64,000 nucleotides of DNA from the NCBI GenBank assembly GCA_029582155.1, contig CM055901.1, positions 51,341,206 to 51,405,205 on the forward strand, given 5' to 3'. The position numbers were made by a program, and so were the translations under genes. Shown here piece after piece: positions 9,801-20,643 of this stretch. Origin of the DNA: Panopea generosa. Taxonomy: Eukaryota > Mollusca > Bivalvia > Adapedonta > Hiatellidae. Below the pieces are notes generated by a model. It worked only from the letters and a program-made list of their open reading frames with translations, had not been told where the DNA came from and ran no database searches. Each line of letters starts with the position of its first letter. Positions within the stretch are counted from its first letter, which is position 1.

Positions 9801-12596
9801 ATAGAAAATTCCATCCCAAGGGATAACTGTTCCAGCGAAAACAGTTATCCCCAGCGAAAACAGTTATCCCCAGTGAAAACAGTTATCCCCAGCAAAAACA
9901 GTTATCCCCAGCGAAAACAGTTATCCCCAGCAAAAACAGTTATCCCCAGCAAAAACAGTTATCCCAAGGGACGGAATTTTCTATCTGGACCAAAAGGTCA
10001 TGAATGAATCTTTTTCTTGCAAACCCAACATATAAAACAATTATTTTAACTTATTTTAAGACATTAAATTATATGATTATGTCATATATTTTATCTGTTA
10101 CATCATAAATGAGTCATAATGTGAGAATTTTATCTCAGCCCTAGGGTGAGATAGAAATATCTAACCCCGATAAAAATGCAGATATCCTTATCCAGTGTGC
10201 AAGAATTCACTATGAATTTACACAGAAATACTTTAAAAATGCATCACTCAGATAAACAGCATTAAACATTGAGTTCTTTATCGATTTCTTTGAAATTTAT
10301 TTTATTTGATAATATTACATCTGTCTACCTTTTCTGGAAAGTTTCATCAAAATATATTGCAATTATCATTTCTTTTTATTGATTTGAAATACACAAATTA
10401 ATAAAAAGAAGTGATACTCGAGATAGATTTTGATGAAAATTTCCATGAATATAGATAATATTGTTTGAAAATTTAGCGTCATTTTTATGCCATCTAGGGA
10501 TTACAGAAGACCAGTTAACCTAACCACTCTTTCTTGAGATTCTGGAAGGTTAACCAATACTCAAGCACACCTATTTATTTCTGTAAGTAACATTCCCACT
10601 TGTATCATTGGTGATAGATGAATGACAATGAGACGCAATACCATATATCAATCATAATGGAGACTTTGGCGGAGCAGGGATCCCTGGATTGATAGTCAGA
10701 ATGCTACCAAATGGTATTATAGACGACATATCACTATGAACCATATCAAGCAATATGTATTGATCTGTTTTATTGTATAATTACAGGCAGACCAACCACC
10801 ATCACATCCCCCCATGATCATCGATGACATGCCACATATGGCTCAGTTTGTGTTTGATCTTTACAATCAGAAAATTGATTCTCTGATGAGACAGAGAGAT
10901 TTACCATCAGTAAGATAATCTTTGTTCTGGAATGGAATTGTTTGATTTTGTAATACAATACTTTACACTGTAATAAAATTGTTTGATTCTGTAATAGAAT
11001 AGTCTACACAGTAATGAAATTTGTTTGGTTTTATTATACAGTGGTTTTGTGTTCTAATGTTGTTTTTTTTTATAGATTGTTTTTTGGGGGTAATTCTGTA
11101 AGGCAGTAGTTTTAATTGATACAGAATATTTTGAAAGAGAAAGAAATAATCCATAATCCTTTCAAAAAATTGTACCATTTAGTTTTTGTGTTTGAAAATC
11201 ATTGTTATTTACATTTTGTAAATTGCATTGGAAGTTGACTCACTATGGCTTTTTTCATCCATTACGAAGGCGCTGAATGAATGAAAAGTATTTTTATTTT
11301 AGTTATTCTGATCACTTTTGGTCTGTCAACAATTTCTTCAAATGATTACTTCCTGGAACTCCTGACAGATTTTCACCAAATTTGGTGTGACGTGTGAAGC
11401 ATTGTTACATGAAGCTCTCTCACGTTTGGTTAAATCATGACCCTGGGGTGAAATTTGGTGCTGCCTGTTAGGGCTTTATCAATTTTTTTTTTAAATTTCA
11501 GAAATCTGCATCTGAGAAACAACAAGGCCTGGAGCTGTGATATTTTGCATGTTGTATCACCTTATGATTTTCTTTTAGGTTTGTTTAGGCCATAACCAAA
11601 GAGTCACAATTTGGCCCATCCCAGTGACTTATCAGTTTAACATAAAGAAATTTCAATTTCAATTTTTTTTTCTCAAGACGAAATTGTTTAAATAGTTAAA
11701 ATTTGGTAACAGTGATCCCTATGAGAAAGGGTTTCATGTTTGTTGAAATAAAGGAGTCATGGTCCATTGGGCCCTCGTAAGGAAACATTGATATGCACAT
11801 AGAAATGCCATGGAACAACATGAATTTCTGTTGTTCTCATATTTTAGGTATTGTTTCAATCGTCTTGAAGCCTTGAGCATTGTTTAGTTGAAGTATTTAA
11901 GACTGTCCTTTAAAGAGAATTTAATATCCATAAGGGGCCTGAAAGAAGGGGATTAAATTGAGAATTTTCAAAATTCTTCTTTATAAATGGCCAGCCAAAT
12001 TTGTTCATGTTCGGTTTAAATGATCTCTCTGTATAAGAGTTTTGAGTTAGTACAAATAATGGGGCTAGGGTTGATTGGGGTCCAGTAAGGGAACTGGTTT
12101 TTACATTCAGAGACTGTGGGGGTAACAGATAATTCTAAATTATCTCATTTATAAGCTCTTCATAGGTTTAAGAGTCCTTCATGGCGTTTGGTCTAAGGCA
12201 CCATCTCAAGATCACTTACCTCTCATTGCTAAGGTTGTAGGTTCGAGTCCCGTCAGCTCCAACAACTTTATGTGAAAAGTTTCAAGTTACTTGCAGAAGG
12301 ATGGTAATTCTACTCTGTCTGACTCAGTCTGAGGTCTTCCTCCACCACTAACACTGGATATGCCATATATAACCTGAAATGTGTTACGTATGGCGTTAAA
12401 CCACATTAAAAAAAAAGTTTTTGATAGACTTAGTTCATTAAAAAGTTGAAAAGAAGTGTCAAATGAAATCTGATGAGTGACTTCGGTCCATAAGGAAGTG
12501 TTTATGTTTAGTATCGGTATGTTGTTTTCATGACTTACTTTTTTGTGATTTCAGGCTGATAAACTGGCAGAACCTCCCAGACACAAGAAGCATTGA
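824..12596 (+). CDS. AQR: Aquarius (intron-binding spliceosomal RNA helicase), last seven coding exons
   Basis: Exons read as 824-995, 4583-4753, 7124-7209, 7898-8009, 8892-8954, 10787-10909 and 12555-12596 (TGA at 12594). All have AG/GT borders and compatible phases. They encode about 255 aa, the C-terminal part of a family protein of roughly 1,480 aa; earlier exons lie left of the window. The first exon carries [10 protein letters not shown], followed by [14 protein letters not shown], then SF1/Upf1-like helicase motif V ([20 protein letters not shown]) and motif VI ([14 protein letters not shown]). These are near-identical to animal AQR and belong to the second RecA-like domain. Aquarius (IBP160) is a nuclear RNA helicase of the intron-binding complex; it contacts the intron upstream of the branch site in the activated spliceosome. 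After the helicase core the tail is short and ends PPRHKKH, without the long acidic tail of vertebrate AQR. The introns hold large tandem arrays, described separately. The exon borders are my reading and have not been tested against a transcript. Confidence 0.95.
1020..1490. repeat. Degenerate ATC/AAC trinucleotide-rich tract
   Basis: Imperfect atcatcatcaacaccacc-type runs between about 1130 and 1470 in the AQR intron, giving meaningless low-complexity frames on both strands. Confidence 0.7.
1490..4160 (+). repeat. 77-bp minisatellite, about 35 copies, with higher-order structure
   Basis: ATGGCAACCAGTG recurs at 1566, 1643, 1720 and so on, every 77 bp; the first unit is 63 bp. The unit also contains GGAATACATACTGCAGATG and CAACTCATCACAGTT. 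Copies are over 90% alike. Variant positions recur at exactly 924 bp (12 x 77): agttgg 1891/2815, tattgcag 2061/2985, ttggaatgaa 2201/3125, aaccagtgct 2341/3265. A third partial block is offset by 847 bp (11 x 77). Confidence 0.97.
4305..4575 (+). repeat. 24-bp array of branch-site-like units at an AQR 3' splice site
   Basis: About 11 degenerate copies of a 24-bp unit, ttctataattactactttatcata (starts at 4336 and 4360). They continue to the acceptor ...actttccatacctatacag/AACC at 4582/4583. Each unit offers a TACTAC/ATAATTAC branch-point-like element. Confidence 0.88.
5003..5972 (-). mobile_element. Mariner-type transposon remnant, 970 bp
   Basis: Terminal inverted repeats are present: left AGGGGGGATCAGAAAGTT (from about 5005), right its complement ending at 5970. 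Similarity extends over about 45 bp with TA at the outer edges (TA target site). Inside, on the minus strand at 5264-5320, [18 protein letters not shown] then stop is the typical C-terminus of a mariner/Tc1 transposase; a stop codon lies two codons before it. The element is too short for a full transposase (about 1.3 kb) and is internally deleted. Confidence 0.85.
6041..6180 (-). mobile_element. SINE-C fragment
   Basis: Reverse complement reads ggtcgtgggttcaattctcc (B box) then aatggtgtccttgagtaagata, matching the SINE-C body at 14983. The far end reads agtactgattctacccag, as in the copy at 62592. Confidence 0.6.
6280..6576 (+). mobile_element. SINE-A copy 1 (tRNA-derived)
   Basis: Has the tRNA-like B box GAGTTCGAATCCCCC, the shared body tatcagttacttgcagagat and ggttaactgatcgtctgtta, and a tail of aatc repeats. 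It lies in an AQR intron. SINE-A consensus features: tRNA head with A and B boxes, about 290 bp, (ATTG/AATC)n end. Confidence 0.85.
6815..6935 (-). mobile_element. SINE-C-like degenerate fragment
   Basis: Minus strand reads a degenerate head with gtgggtcgagccctagctca and ends near attctacccaa. Weak match to the SINE-C copies at 14983 and 62592. Confidence 0.4.
7196..7400 (+). repeat. Degenerate repeats of the exon 7124-7209 donor region
   Basis: Copies of ccatctcaggtaaa recur after the genuine donor: catctcaagtacattc (about 7239), tatctcaggtaaacaa (about 7340) and ccatctcagataaacc (about 7379). Confidence 0.6.
7458..7732 (+). mobile_element. SINE-A copy 2, 5'-truncated, with 12-bp target duplication
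   Basis: TAAAAGTAGCCT flanks the copy on both sides (7446-7457 and 7733-7744). The tRNA head is truncated to ctatcaatc before the B box, and the tail is (caat)n. Duplication plus 5' truncation indicates LINE-machinery retrotransposition. Confidence 0.9.
8219..8465 (+). mobile_element. SINE-A copy 3, diverged
   Basis: Weakly retained gactatcaatccaggggttgtga, then gtcagtgacttgcagagata and tcccaggaacagtgattagg. An old copy in an AQR intron. Confidence 0.6.
9799..9985. repeat. 19-bp tandem array enclosed by an inverted repeat
   Basis: Eight copies of a 19-bp unit cagttatccccagcgaaaa start at about 9823, 9842, 9861, 9880, 9899, 9918, 9937 and 9956. They are bracketed by GATAGAAAATTCC.TCCC and its complement (GGGA.GGAATTTTCTATC), so the block can fold back. 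No coding potential. Confidence 0.9.
10467..10714 (-). mobile_element. SINE-A copy 4
   Basis: Starts atttagcgtcatttttatgcc and contains ccagttaacctaacca and agatgaatgacaatgagacg. The head end reads ccctggattgatagtcaga. Inserted in the AQR intron before exon 10787. Confidence 0.85.
11270..12165 (+). mobile_element. Copy of a long mollusc-type interspersed repeat (same family as 34120-37190)
   Basis: Shares ordered blocks with the TBPL1 intron element: ttggtctgtcaacaatttcttcaaatga, aagctctctcacgtttggtt aaatcatgaccctggggt, caagtttgttcatgtt-like segments, and ggggctagggttgattgggg tccagtaaggg. No coding potential. Confidence 0.65.
12181..12417 (+). mobile_element. SINE-B copy 1 (tRNA-derived)
   Basis: A-box-like tttggtctaaggcacc, B box GGTTCGAGTCCCG, body agttacttgcagaaggatgg and tctgaggtcttcctcc, end in an A run. 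Located in the last AQR intron. Confidence 0.8.
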
Positions 12597-12839
12597 GCTG
12601 TGTTTGATACACCTCCCAGGGTCCAGAACTGATGATGAAGCATTTGGATGATGTTGTTACACACAAACCAGACGACAGGCTCTTTCTTGTTTATTGCCAT
12701 GTCTTGACTTGATGACATTGATGTGTGTGTGATAATCATGAACAATTTCAATCACTCTAGCTTCATGTAGCTGTTATAGCTAAAATTTGAAACATCAAGG
12801 TTAAATCAGTGTATGATTGAAAATTAATTGAATGCCTCT

Positions 12840-13460
12840 TAACACTTAACTTAAGGGGAGTGATTTATACCGGGTTATTTGAACATCTGTAACAGTAAGG
12901 AAAAGTAATGCAAATCTTACAGTCATTGAATGCCTGTAGCAGTTACAGAAAAGCAATGTGCACCTGATAAATTGTTCATTGACTGTTAAGAATAAAACAA
13001 TGTCTGATTGTAAAAGCACTACTGGTTACAGTAAAGGAATGATGATGTGCCTCTCATAAATTGTGAGATGACTGTTACAGTAAAATAAAAAATGTTGTGC
13101 ATATGATAAAGTGTTTAAAGACTAACAGTAAGTAAAAGGTGACCTGTAACTGTCAGATAAATTGTTGAACAATTTTAACAGTAAAGAAAATAACTATGTG
13201 TAGCAGATGAAAAGTTGAACAACCTGTAAAAGTAAAGAATTGTGGACTTTTGTAAAGGCAAAGTGCTGGTGTGTGTAAATCACTGACTAATTGTTGAAAT
13301 ACTGTAAAAGAAAATTTAAAAATACATAAATGTGTCATTGATAAAAACATTGGATGACTGTAATTGTAAGAGAAAGGTCAGGTACATTTGTACATCTGAT
13401 AAAGCGTTAAACAGCTGTAAGTAATCATGTGTGCTTCATTAATAGATAAATGGCTTTAAA
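12840..13460. repeat. Degenerate ~55-60-bp tandem repeat downstream of AQR
   Basis: About ten poor copies of tgataaattgttnaatgact gttacagtaaag occur in the probable 3'UTR or downstream flank of AQR. AATAAA hexamers occur at 12991 and 13084, within it; either could be the AQR poly(A) signal. Confidence 0.65.
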
Positions 13461-14982
13461 AATAGACTCTACAATGAAATAAAAATTAAAAACTGTGATT
13501 AGTTCATAATTAAGAAATAATGAAATGACTTTCACATTAGATCCTGAAAGAAAGAAAAGTCAATAAAAATTGTGCAATTTATAAATATTTGAATTAATGT
13601 ATGAATGGTAAAAAAAGATTGTTTGATCTTGGGGTTTGTCATGCTCAGTATTTTGTGTCAGCCATTTAAACTTCATAATGTTGTATGCTCAAACTGGCTT
13701 CATTGAATCTCAAGTATTCACTGTAATACATGGGAATTAAATCAAGTGGCATTAAGTGCTAAAATGGCATCCTCTGTGATCAAGAGGTGTAAGTATTGTC
13801 TTTAGACCTCTTGCTGTGAGGCTGTGAGGCTGTGGATCTGTGCCCAGCTCAGTTACAAGGATTTTAAGAAAGAAAGTGAACTGAAAGACTGAAAATAAAG
13901 AGCTTAGTAAACCTCTTTTTAATGAGGTGATCATGGAATGTCTCATGATTGCATGTATGTGAAACAGAAATAAGAATCTCTCATAGTTTCATTTATAGTG
14001 TGAAGAAAATTATTTTTGAAAAACAATGTTAAAAAACGGTATGCCAGATTAAACATCATACCCATCCATCATTGTCATACTTCTCTTTGGTTATTCTATG
14101 TTGTAAAGCACTGCCTCAAGATCACTTAATTCTCATCACCGAGGTTAATGCCCATCTCTGTTAAAAAACATAATGTGAGAAAGTTACTTGTAAAAAGAAT
14201 GACGGTTCTATTCATATTCATTGTGAGGTCTTCCTCCCCTAGGTGACACTGAATGCCATATACATGTACCTGTATAACCTTTTAAGTGTTTAATAGGATG
14301 TTAAACTGATTTTTCAAATTTCTCTCTATGAATTTTTTCATAGATCAAATTCTGAAATGATAAAAGTGATTAAAGTATGTTAAAAATGATACTATTAGTC
14401 TCCATTCATCATCCAGTTTTATTGGCAGAGGAAGGTCTTGGATGCATATACATGACTCTTCAATAATAACTGTCCTTCAACATGTAACTTGGAAACTTTC
14501 TTTACATAAATTGTTTGGACAAAGCAGGGCTCAAAACAATAATCATTGGGAGGTAGGTTATCTGGAGATGGCACCTAAGCCAACTTGACAAAGGACCACT
14601 CCAGCTGTATGGGGCTGACAATTGATGGTATGGCTGCTCGGCTACTGTATGTTGTTTTGTTATAGTGGATGAGCAAATGATGAAAAACATTTGTTTGTTT
14701 ATATTTTTGTAAATAAACATCAAAATATACTTGATCATTTGTTGTTGTGATTCAGTCTCATTCAGATGTACAAAAATTCAACAATCAAACTTGCCTGATT
14801 GGTTAACAGTTATGGCCGATCTATTGCCAAAAGTTTGCATTACAAGAGATTGCCATTAATCTTGTACCTCCGCTTTTTCAAGCCTTTTGAGTATATTATA
14901 CACAATGTGTTGAAACTCATTACTTCTACAAGTATCTTGAGCCGATGTTTATTCTGCGTCCACTGAAACGCTTCATTGTGGA
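13461..14982. other. Intergenic, apart from SINE-B copy 2
   Basis: AT-rich. The short frames here have no recognisable content. Nothing else seen. Confidence 0.5.
14099..14317 (+). mobile_element. SINE-B copy 2
   Basis: Matches SINE-B in order: gcactgcctcaagatcactt, tgtgagaaagttacttg, gtgaggtcttcctcccc and aatgccatatac. The B box is decayed. Confidence 0.7.
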
Positions 14983-15178
14983 GCGCCTAGTCCAGTGGTA
15001 GAGCACCTGGAGGGCTGTGGGTTCGATCCTCCGCCACGGCTATGTGTGGTGTCCTTGAGCAAGATACTTTTTCGCATACGCTTAGTACTGGTTCAAACCA
15101 GGAAAACTTCAAGCGTAATTTGCCTAAGTTGAAATAACTTGTTTCACAATTGAAGTAAAATAAATAAGTTTAAACTAA
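14983..15178 (+). mobile_element. SINE-C copy (tRNA-derived)
   Basis: Head gcgcctagtccagtggtaga gc (A box) and gtgggttcgatcctcc (B box), followed by tgtggtgtccttgagcaaga and agtactggttcaaaccagg. The end is aaataaataag, as in the copy at 62592. Confidence 0.8.
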
Positions 15179-15179
15179 A

Positions 15180-16700
15180 CGTTTAATTTTATGCTAATCA
15201 AAAGTCTTCAAAAAAGAATACGGAAGGATCTGTTTAGGGGTCATAATTTCATTGATGGTACCATATACTGTTAAATCTGCATTATCAGTTATAACCGAGA
15301 ACAAAATAAAGCGAATTTTGAAATTTACATCTACCGATATTCAGTGATACTGAAAACCATATATCATGTGTAAGACCATAGAGTAACAATACTACTAATT
15401 GGATCATTGCAAAGTTGAGTAACTCAATTATAAAAAGCGGATTGCGGAATGCACACATCTCCAAATCTTTTAAGTAGTTTTTGAAAAATATCAGAAAACT
15501 TTACACCCTCAGCAAGCAGGAATTGTATTATGGTATGCTGTTCTTCTAACTTTGAGTCCAAGTTAGTCAAAACACCAGTCATGTATAAATGATAAACAAA
15601 TCTTTAGGAAGCTTATATTAAAAAATCTCTCCACCAAATTATCAACAAGTAATTGTTTTTCTGCACATGTATTAAATCGTTAAGTAAAAAACGTAATAAA
15701 TGATTTTGTTTTTGTTTAAAAAACAACAACACAAGGGCAGTCGATAAGGGGTTAAAATTAATAGAGATTTTACAGTAAGTTGTGTTTTAAACCTGATATA
15801 TCAAATCTTTAGTCCAACAAAATAAAAAATGTTTACTCTTTCCTGTTCCAAGTTTTCAAAATTATGTATGTAGGCGGTGGGGTTATTTCTTAAGTACATT
15901 TCTCAAGACATTAAAGACATAGTTTCTTAATGTCTCGAGCAAGAAACATTTCCGTTGAAGTGATCTAGCAATATGAAGTCATAATTATTATCGCATAAAA
16001 TAAAAAAAAAAATGTTGTACACATACATCTACATTTTATTGCCTTAATAAATAAAAAAAATAGTCTCTAAAATTTGATTTTTTTGTATAGGCAGCTGTTT
16101 TGAGGTTAAGCTAGAGAGTTCATGAACAAATAATAGGTTGAATTAGGCCTAAGTACTTGATTGATACCAAAGTATTTGAAGAAGACTTGTCATTTAATAT
16201 AACTTTATCCTGCCAATATGGTTTAACCCATTTGAGTTGTTTATGTATTTATTGATAGCAGAAAAATACCAAACTTAATGATTGCTGTATGGGGAAGTGA
16301 TTAGTTGAAGCCGTTATACTTAGGACGGACTCGTGTTAACTGGATAATATTTTAAATGCAAGACATATATCATTTGTGAGACACTGTTGAGAACTAAGGC
16401 ATATTTAAAGATTTCAGCTGTAGACATAAGAGTAATCAAGATAACATGAAGTTTTTTTAATGATCTACATTATTTGCTGCCTTCATATGTACATTAACCA
16501 TACAAAACTTTGAGCTCATCTAAGAAAGAAAATAGATAGTAAAACATAAAATGAGGCCACATTGTTCTTCAGTAGGACTTGCATCTGATAAAAAAAAATG
16601 GGTTATCCGGAAAAAAAAATTAATTCCGAAAATACATAGGGCCGTTACTCGGTTGCAAAAATTTAAGAACCAGAACGCAGTTTTATGGCAACTAGCACTA
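15180..16700. other. Intergenic AT-rich DNA, nothing recognised
   Basis: No coding frames, structured repeat or motif that I can support. Confidence 0.5.
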
Positions 16701-16714
16701 ATCCTTCACTGTAA

Positions 16715-16920
16715 GTTTTGACTAAAAGTCATCAGACCAGAACATATATACATAGGACATCCTCGCACCGATCCTTTCCAACAAGTTTCAGCTATATCCA
16801 ACTGCAGATGTTGGGAGAGTTAATCGGATACGATTTTGTGACAGACGGACGGACGGAAAGCACAAAAACAATATGTCTCCCTGAGAGAGGAAGACATAAC
16901 TTCATTCTGAATATTGGGTT
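16715..16920. repeat. Interspersed repeat with gacagacggacggacgga motif
   Basis: Contains accgatcctttccaacaagt ttcagc, then tgacagacggacggacgga, then acaaaaacaatatgtctccc. This is the kind of dispersed repeat common in bivalve and gastropod genomes. The 76-codon frame across it is not a gene. Confidence 0.55.
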
Positions 16921-17095
16921 AACGCTCAAATGTTTAATTATCTTCTGAAGGTCCAGATGTACCAGCAAGGTCAGGGCGTTTCAGTGATTAAATGACAATG
17001 GAATATACTGTATGTTTTCCTCACGTGTCTTTCCTAAACAATCAAATAGACATTTGATTGAAGGTTACTGCCGAATTCAATAGGTATAAGTTTAT

Positions 17096-17379
17096 CCCTT
17101 TACTCCATAGATACGCGATTTCCCACACCAATCACAGAAGGCATTTGAAAACAGCGCAGGAAGAGTGCAGATTGTTCGTTACGAGCAATCTGAACACTTC
17201 CTGCACTGTTTTCCACTCTGTCAGTTAATATAAACATAATTCAACCAATAATTCAAAAGCCTTCTATATTAGAAGTGTCCAAAGCCGTCTATATTAGAGG
17301 TGTCTAAGGCGTCTATATTAGAGGTGTCCAAAGCCGTCTATATTAGAGGTGTCCAAAGGAGTCTATATGAAGTAAAGGG
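17096..17379. mobile_element. Foldback MITE family, copy 1
   Basis: Ends CCCTTTACTCCATAG and (complement) CCCTTTACTTCATATAGAC. There is an internal hairpin at about 17149-17212 (GCAGGAAGAGTGCAGATTG against CAATCTGAACACTTCCTGC), followed by four ~25-bp copies of tctatattagaggtgtccaa. Related copies are at 49887 and 57681. Confidence 0.88.
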
Positions 17380-17805
17380 TGTTCAGTTTTATAGGTCGAT
17401 GATGATTGTAGCTGCAGTACTTATACTGTTAAACTACGTTAGAAGCAGATATACATTTTTAATAATTGGATATTCTACTAGCTGTCCATGCTCAGTCTCA
17501 GGGAGATGTAAAACAATTAAAGCAAACCGGTTCTTTAGAGACGTACAATATGTCGCACCAATGTACTTATAGATATTTATGTTTAAATATACCACCCCAA
17601 CCTCTCACAAAAAAAAGAGAGAAGAAAAATAAACATTACTTAAGATTTTAACCTACATCACACTAACCTGTTTCATATATTAGTATAATATCGTGTGTAT
17701 TTTTAAAATACGGCGACCAAAGGGAGGGGGTATAAATAAAGTTTGTACCGAGATCTACTGAAAAAAATGACATCTTCTAAATTCGCTGTGGGACCTTCTG
17801 TCTTC

Positions 17806-17880
17806 TATATGGAGGATATACTCGGACCTTCTATATGGAGGATATACTCGGACCTTTTATATGGAGGATATACTCGTACA
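17806..17880. repeat. 26-bp tandem repeat, three copies
   Basis: Three copies of accttctatatggaggatat actcgg. Confidence 0.85.
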
Positions 17881-19015
17881 TCCTTGTCCGATTTAAGTAT
17901 ATAACAGCGTATCATCTGGGTATATTAATATACGAGTAAACCTAATATATTCTCAGCATTAAAATCAATGTTATCTTTAACTTAGAAGAGAAAGAAAGAA
18001 AATCGTCTGACAGATTACATTGCAACACAAGAATTGCTCCTTAAAGGCTGGCGGCCCACTCGAGATGTTCAGGCACAAACGCTGACATGGAAATTTGGAA
18101 GCTCGGACAAGAAGAAATAAAAACACGATACAAACAAATACAGGTCATTATATTTAGTGCAATATAATATACATATCATTTATAACACACAAATTCCACA
18201 TTTTACTATGCTTATTTTGCAGTATTAAAAGGACACTTGGCAATTAAACAAATTAAATCATTTTGATCCAATAAAAGTATATAAGCATGTGAGTTAGTGA
18301 TCTTCATGTTTCACTCTCCGAAACTTATTTATAAACAAGTGTTAAATAGCTCGTGCTTTCACGTTAGTTTCGTGAATATGATTAAATTTCTTGAATTTTT
18401 TCTATGGCATCTGTATCGGTACAAATTTATGAAATTTAAAAACATTTAACACTTTTGTTTATCATAGACGACCACAGGTATGAAGAATAAGATGCCTTTA
18501 ACAATTTTCCAGAGTTATGCCCCTTTTCAAAATAAAAAAAAACACGAAATTAACGGTCTGCATACATAGCGGAGTAATTAAAGTTCATATTTGCATCATG
18601 TAACTATATCATATTAGATATTAGTGTTAAATGAAAATGTTTCAACATTGTAATGTGTCTTTTTAATCAATGCTTTTTTGTGTTGAATTCGAGCAGGGAG
18701 CATTCCTGAATAATACACAAAATACACAAATCATACATTAAAGGAGTTCCATCATTCGGCAATTGTTTAGCATGTATAAGGTCCAGAAAATAAATAAATA
18801 TTGTAATTTTTTTGTAATTCTAATACAGAACTCAAACACTCACACCCACACACACCAATATTGAAATCGCAGTACTCTGTGAGAGTAACATGATTGACGA
18901 TTGGTCCAAGCTAAGTTAGTATTCATGTACGATTGCTGTGACTTAAACAGTTATGTAGCAGGTTGTTTATTTAGCTTTCTGTCATTCTATTCATTAGTGG
19001 TTGGTATGTTAACTT
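17881..19015. other. Intergenic, nothing recognised
   Basis: AT-rich; no supported feature. Confidence 0.5.
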
Positions 19016-19019
19016 CTCT

Positions 19020-19515
19020 TGTAAAAACTGCAGAACCTTTATTTTCATCCAATCCTGACCAAACTTGGTCAGGTTGTTTATAGCTTTTAATCCTCTGAAT
19101 ATTTTTTAACCAGCCAAATTTAATTGACTTGGAAATAACAGAGTGAATGCCCTTTATTCTTTTAAAACTACGGGTTATTGTCTGGTAAATACTGTAGCAC
19201 CTTCACTTTGGTTTTGAGTTTAATCAAACTTAATCATAATATTATTGATTTTGACATCTCAGACGGTTATTGGCCTGAAAGTTTGGATAAAAATTGACAG
19301 AGTTTTGTCCCTTGGTTTATTTACAAGATGCTGACTATTTTGGGAGATGATTGAAAAATGAAGTAATGTCTGCGTTGTTTACCCTATAGGGCCTTCAGTT
19401 TGTGTTCATGTCTAACTTTTCAAGGATGTTTATAATCATCAAATATATTTAAACTATTTATGAACCCGGTCAATGTTCACTAGAATGTATAGTAGAGCGG
19501 TACACCCTGCTTGGG
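19020..19515 (+). repeat. Old interspersed repeat ending ..cttgggtctcttgttt
   Basis: Contains tcctgaccaaacttggtcag (short palindrome) and ends agtagagcggtacaccctgc, then ttgggtctcttgttt. The same type of end occurs at about 36060 in the TBPL1 intron. Confidence 0.45.
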
Positions 19516-19637
19516 TCTCTTGTTTAATTTAAAGGAGATGAATACTAAGTTCAATTACATTCAGTATGGATACATTGAACTCATGTGATAGCGAACATCT
19601 TACCCTTCACCTACCAGACCCTACTGTCTCTAGTCAG

Positions 19638-19680
19638 TTAATGATATTCTGGCTTCGTCTAAAGAGCCAGAATATCATAC
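19638..19680. other. Short inverted repeat (14-bp arms)
   Basis: ATGATATTCTGGCT and AGCCAGAATATCAT separated by 10 nt. A perfect small hairpin, function unknown. Confidence 0.8.
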
Positions 19681-19863
19681 AGTTATATAATATACAAAAA
19701 AGGAATAGTCGGACCTGATTACAATTTTACTACAGAAAATGCTTTGATAAAGTTCTCTGACTTCTATGTAACTAAGGTACTTTCGTAGGTGTAGATTACT
19801 GAAAATATCATTGTGATATCAAACTTTTATTGCTCCCACTAACTACTTACAAAACCCTTTACA

Positions 19864-19866
<3 letters not shown>

Positions 19867-19914
<48 letters not shown>
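19867..19914. repeat. (GT)n microsatellite
   Basis: Uninterrupted GT dinucleotides, about 23 units. Confidence 0.98.
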
Positions 19915-19916
<2 letters not shown>

Positions 19917-20437
19917 AGATTTTAGATTAAATCTTGGAACTCAACAATACAAGTTCCAAACTAATTTACAAGATATTTTATTACATTACTCAAAGTGGTT
20001 TTTATATCAAATTATGTATTAGCATAGTGTTTTATGCACCGTGCCTTTTAAATTAAAAGTTTTTGAATGCTTAAATTACTTTAAACATATCTATGCGTTG
20101 CCTAATTAATATTTCTGGGATCACACGTGAAACATTCACACCCATTGACATTTACAAATGTACGCAGTAAAATCCAACACACACAATGGCAAGTCTTCCG
20201 CTTATATGTATTCTATTTAGCATTCAGGTCTTACAACACAGTTGAATTTTGTTCTTTGTTCCATATAAAATAAGGTTTAGGATTTCCATGGTAAAAAAAA
20301 ATAAATTCAACATAATATTTTCAATAGCAGGAAAATGTATCCGCACATGAAAATGCACAGCTGTTTTTAAATACAGTGCAGTGACACTTCTATTTTTTTA
20401 AAATATTTAAAATTCACCTTTTTAACATCGATGGTGT

Positions 20438-20443
20438 TTTATT
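20438..20443 (-). terminator. Candidate poly(A) signal AATAAA of the 411-aa gene
   Basis: AATAAA on the minus strand, about 200 bp past the stop codon. It is plausible by position only, because such hexamers are frequent in this AT-rich DNA. Confidence 0.3.
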
Positions 20444-20643
20444 GCAGTATATGCTATGACAGCTTTTGCTCTATCCATCTGCAACAAGAAATCACATCCC
20501 TATGAACCATTTTGAAAATATTTCAAACCAAAAAGGGGCACAACTGTGTAGATCTACTTTTGAACTATAATCCAAAAATGCATCGTTTTTTCAATTTTTT
20601 TTTCACGATTTTACAAACATAATAAATTCATTCAATTTCCAGT

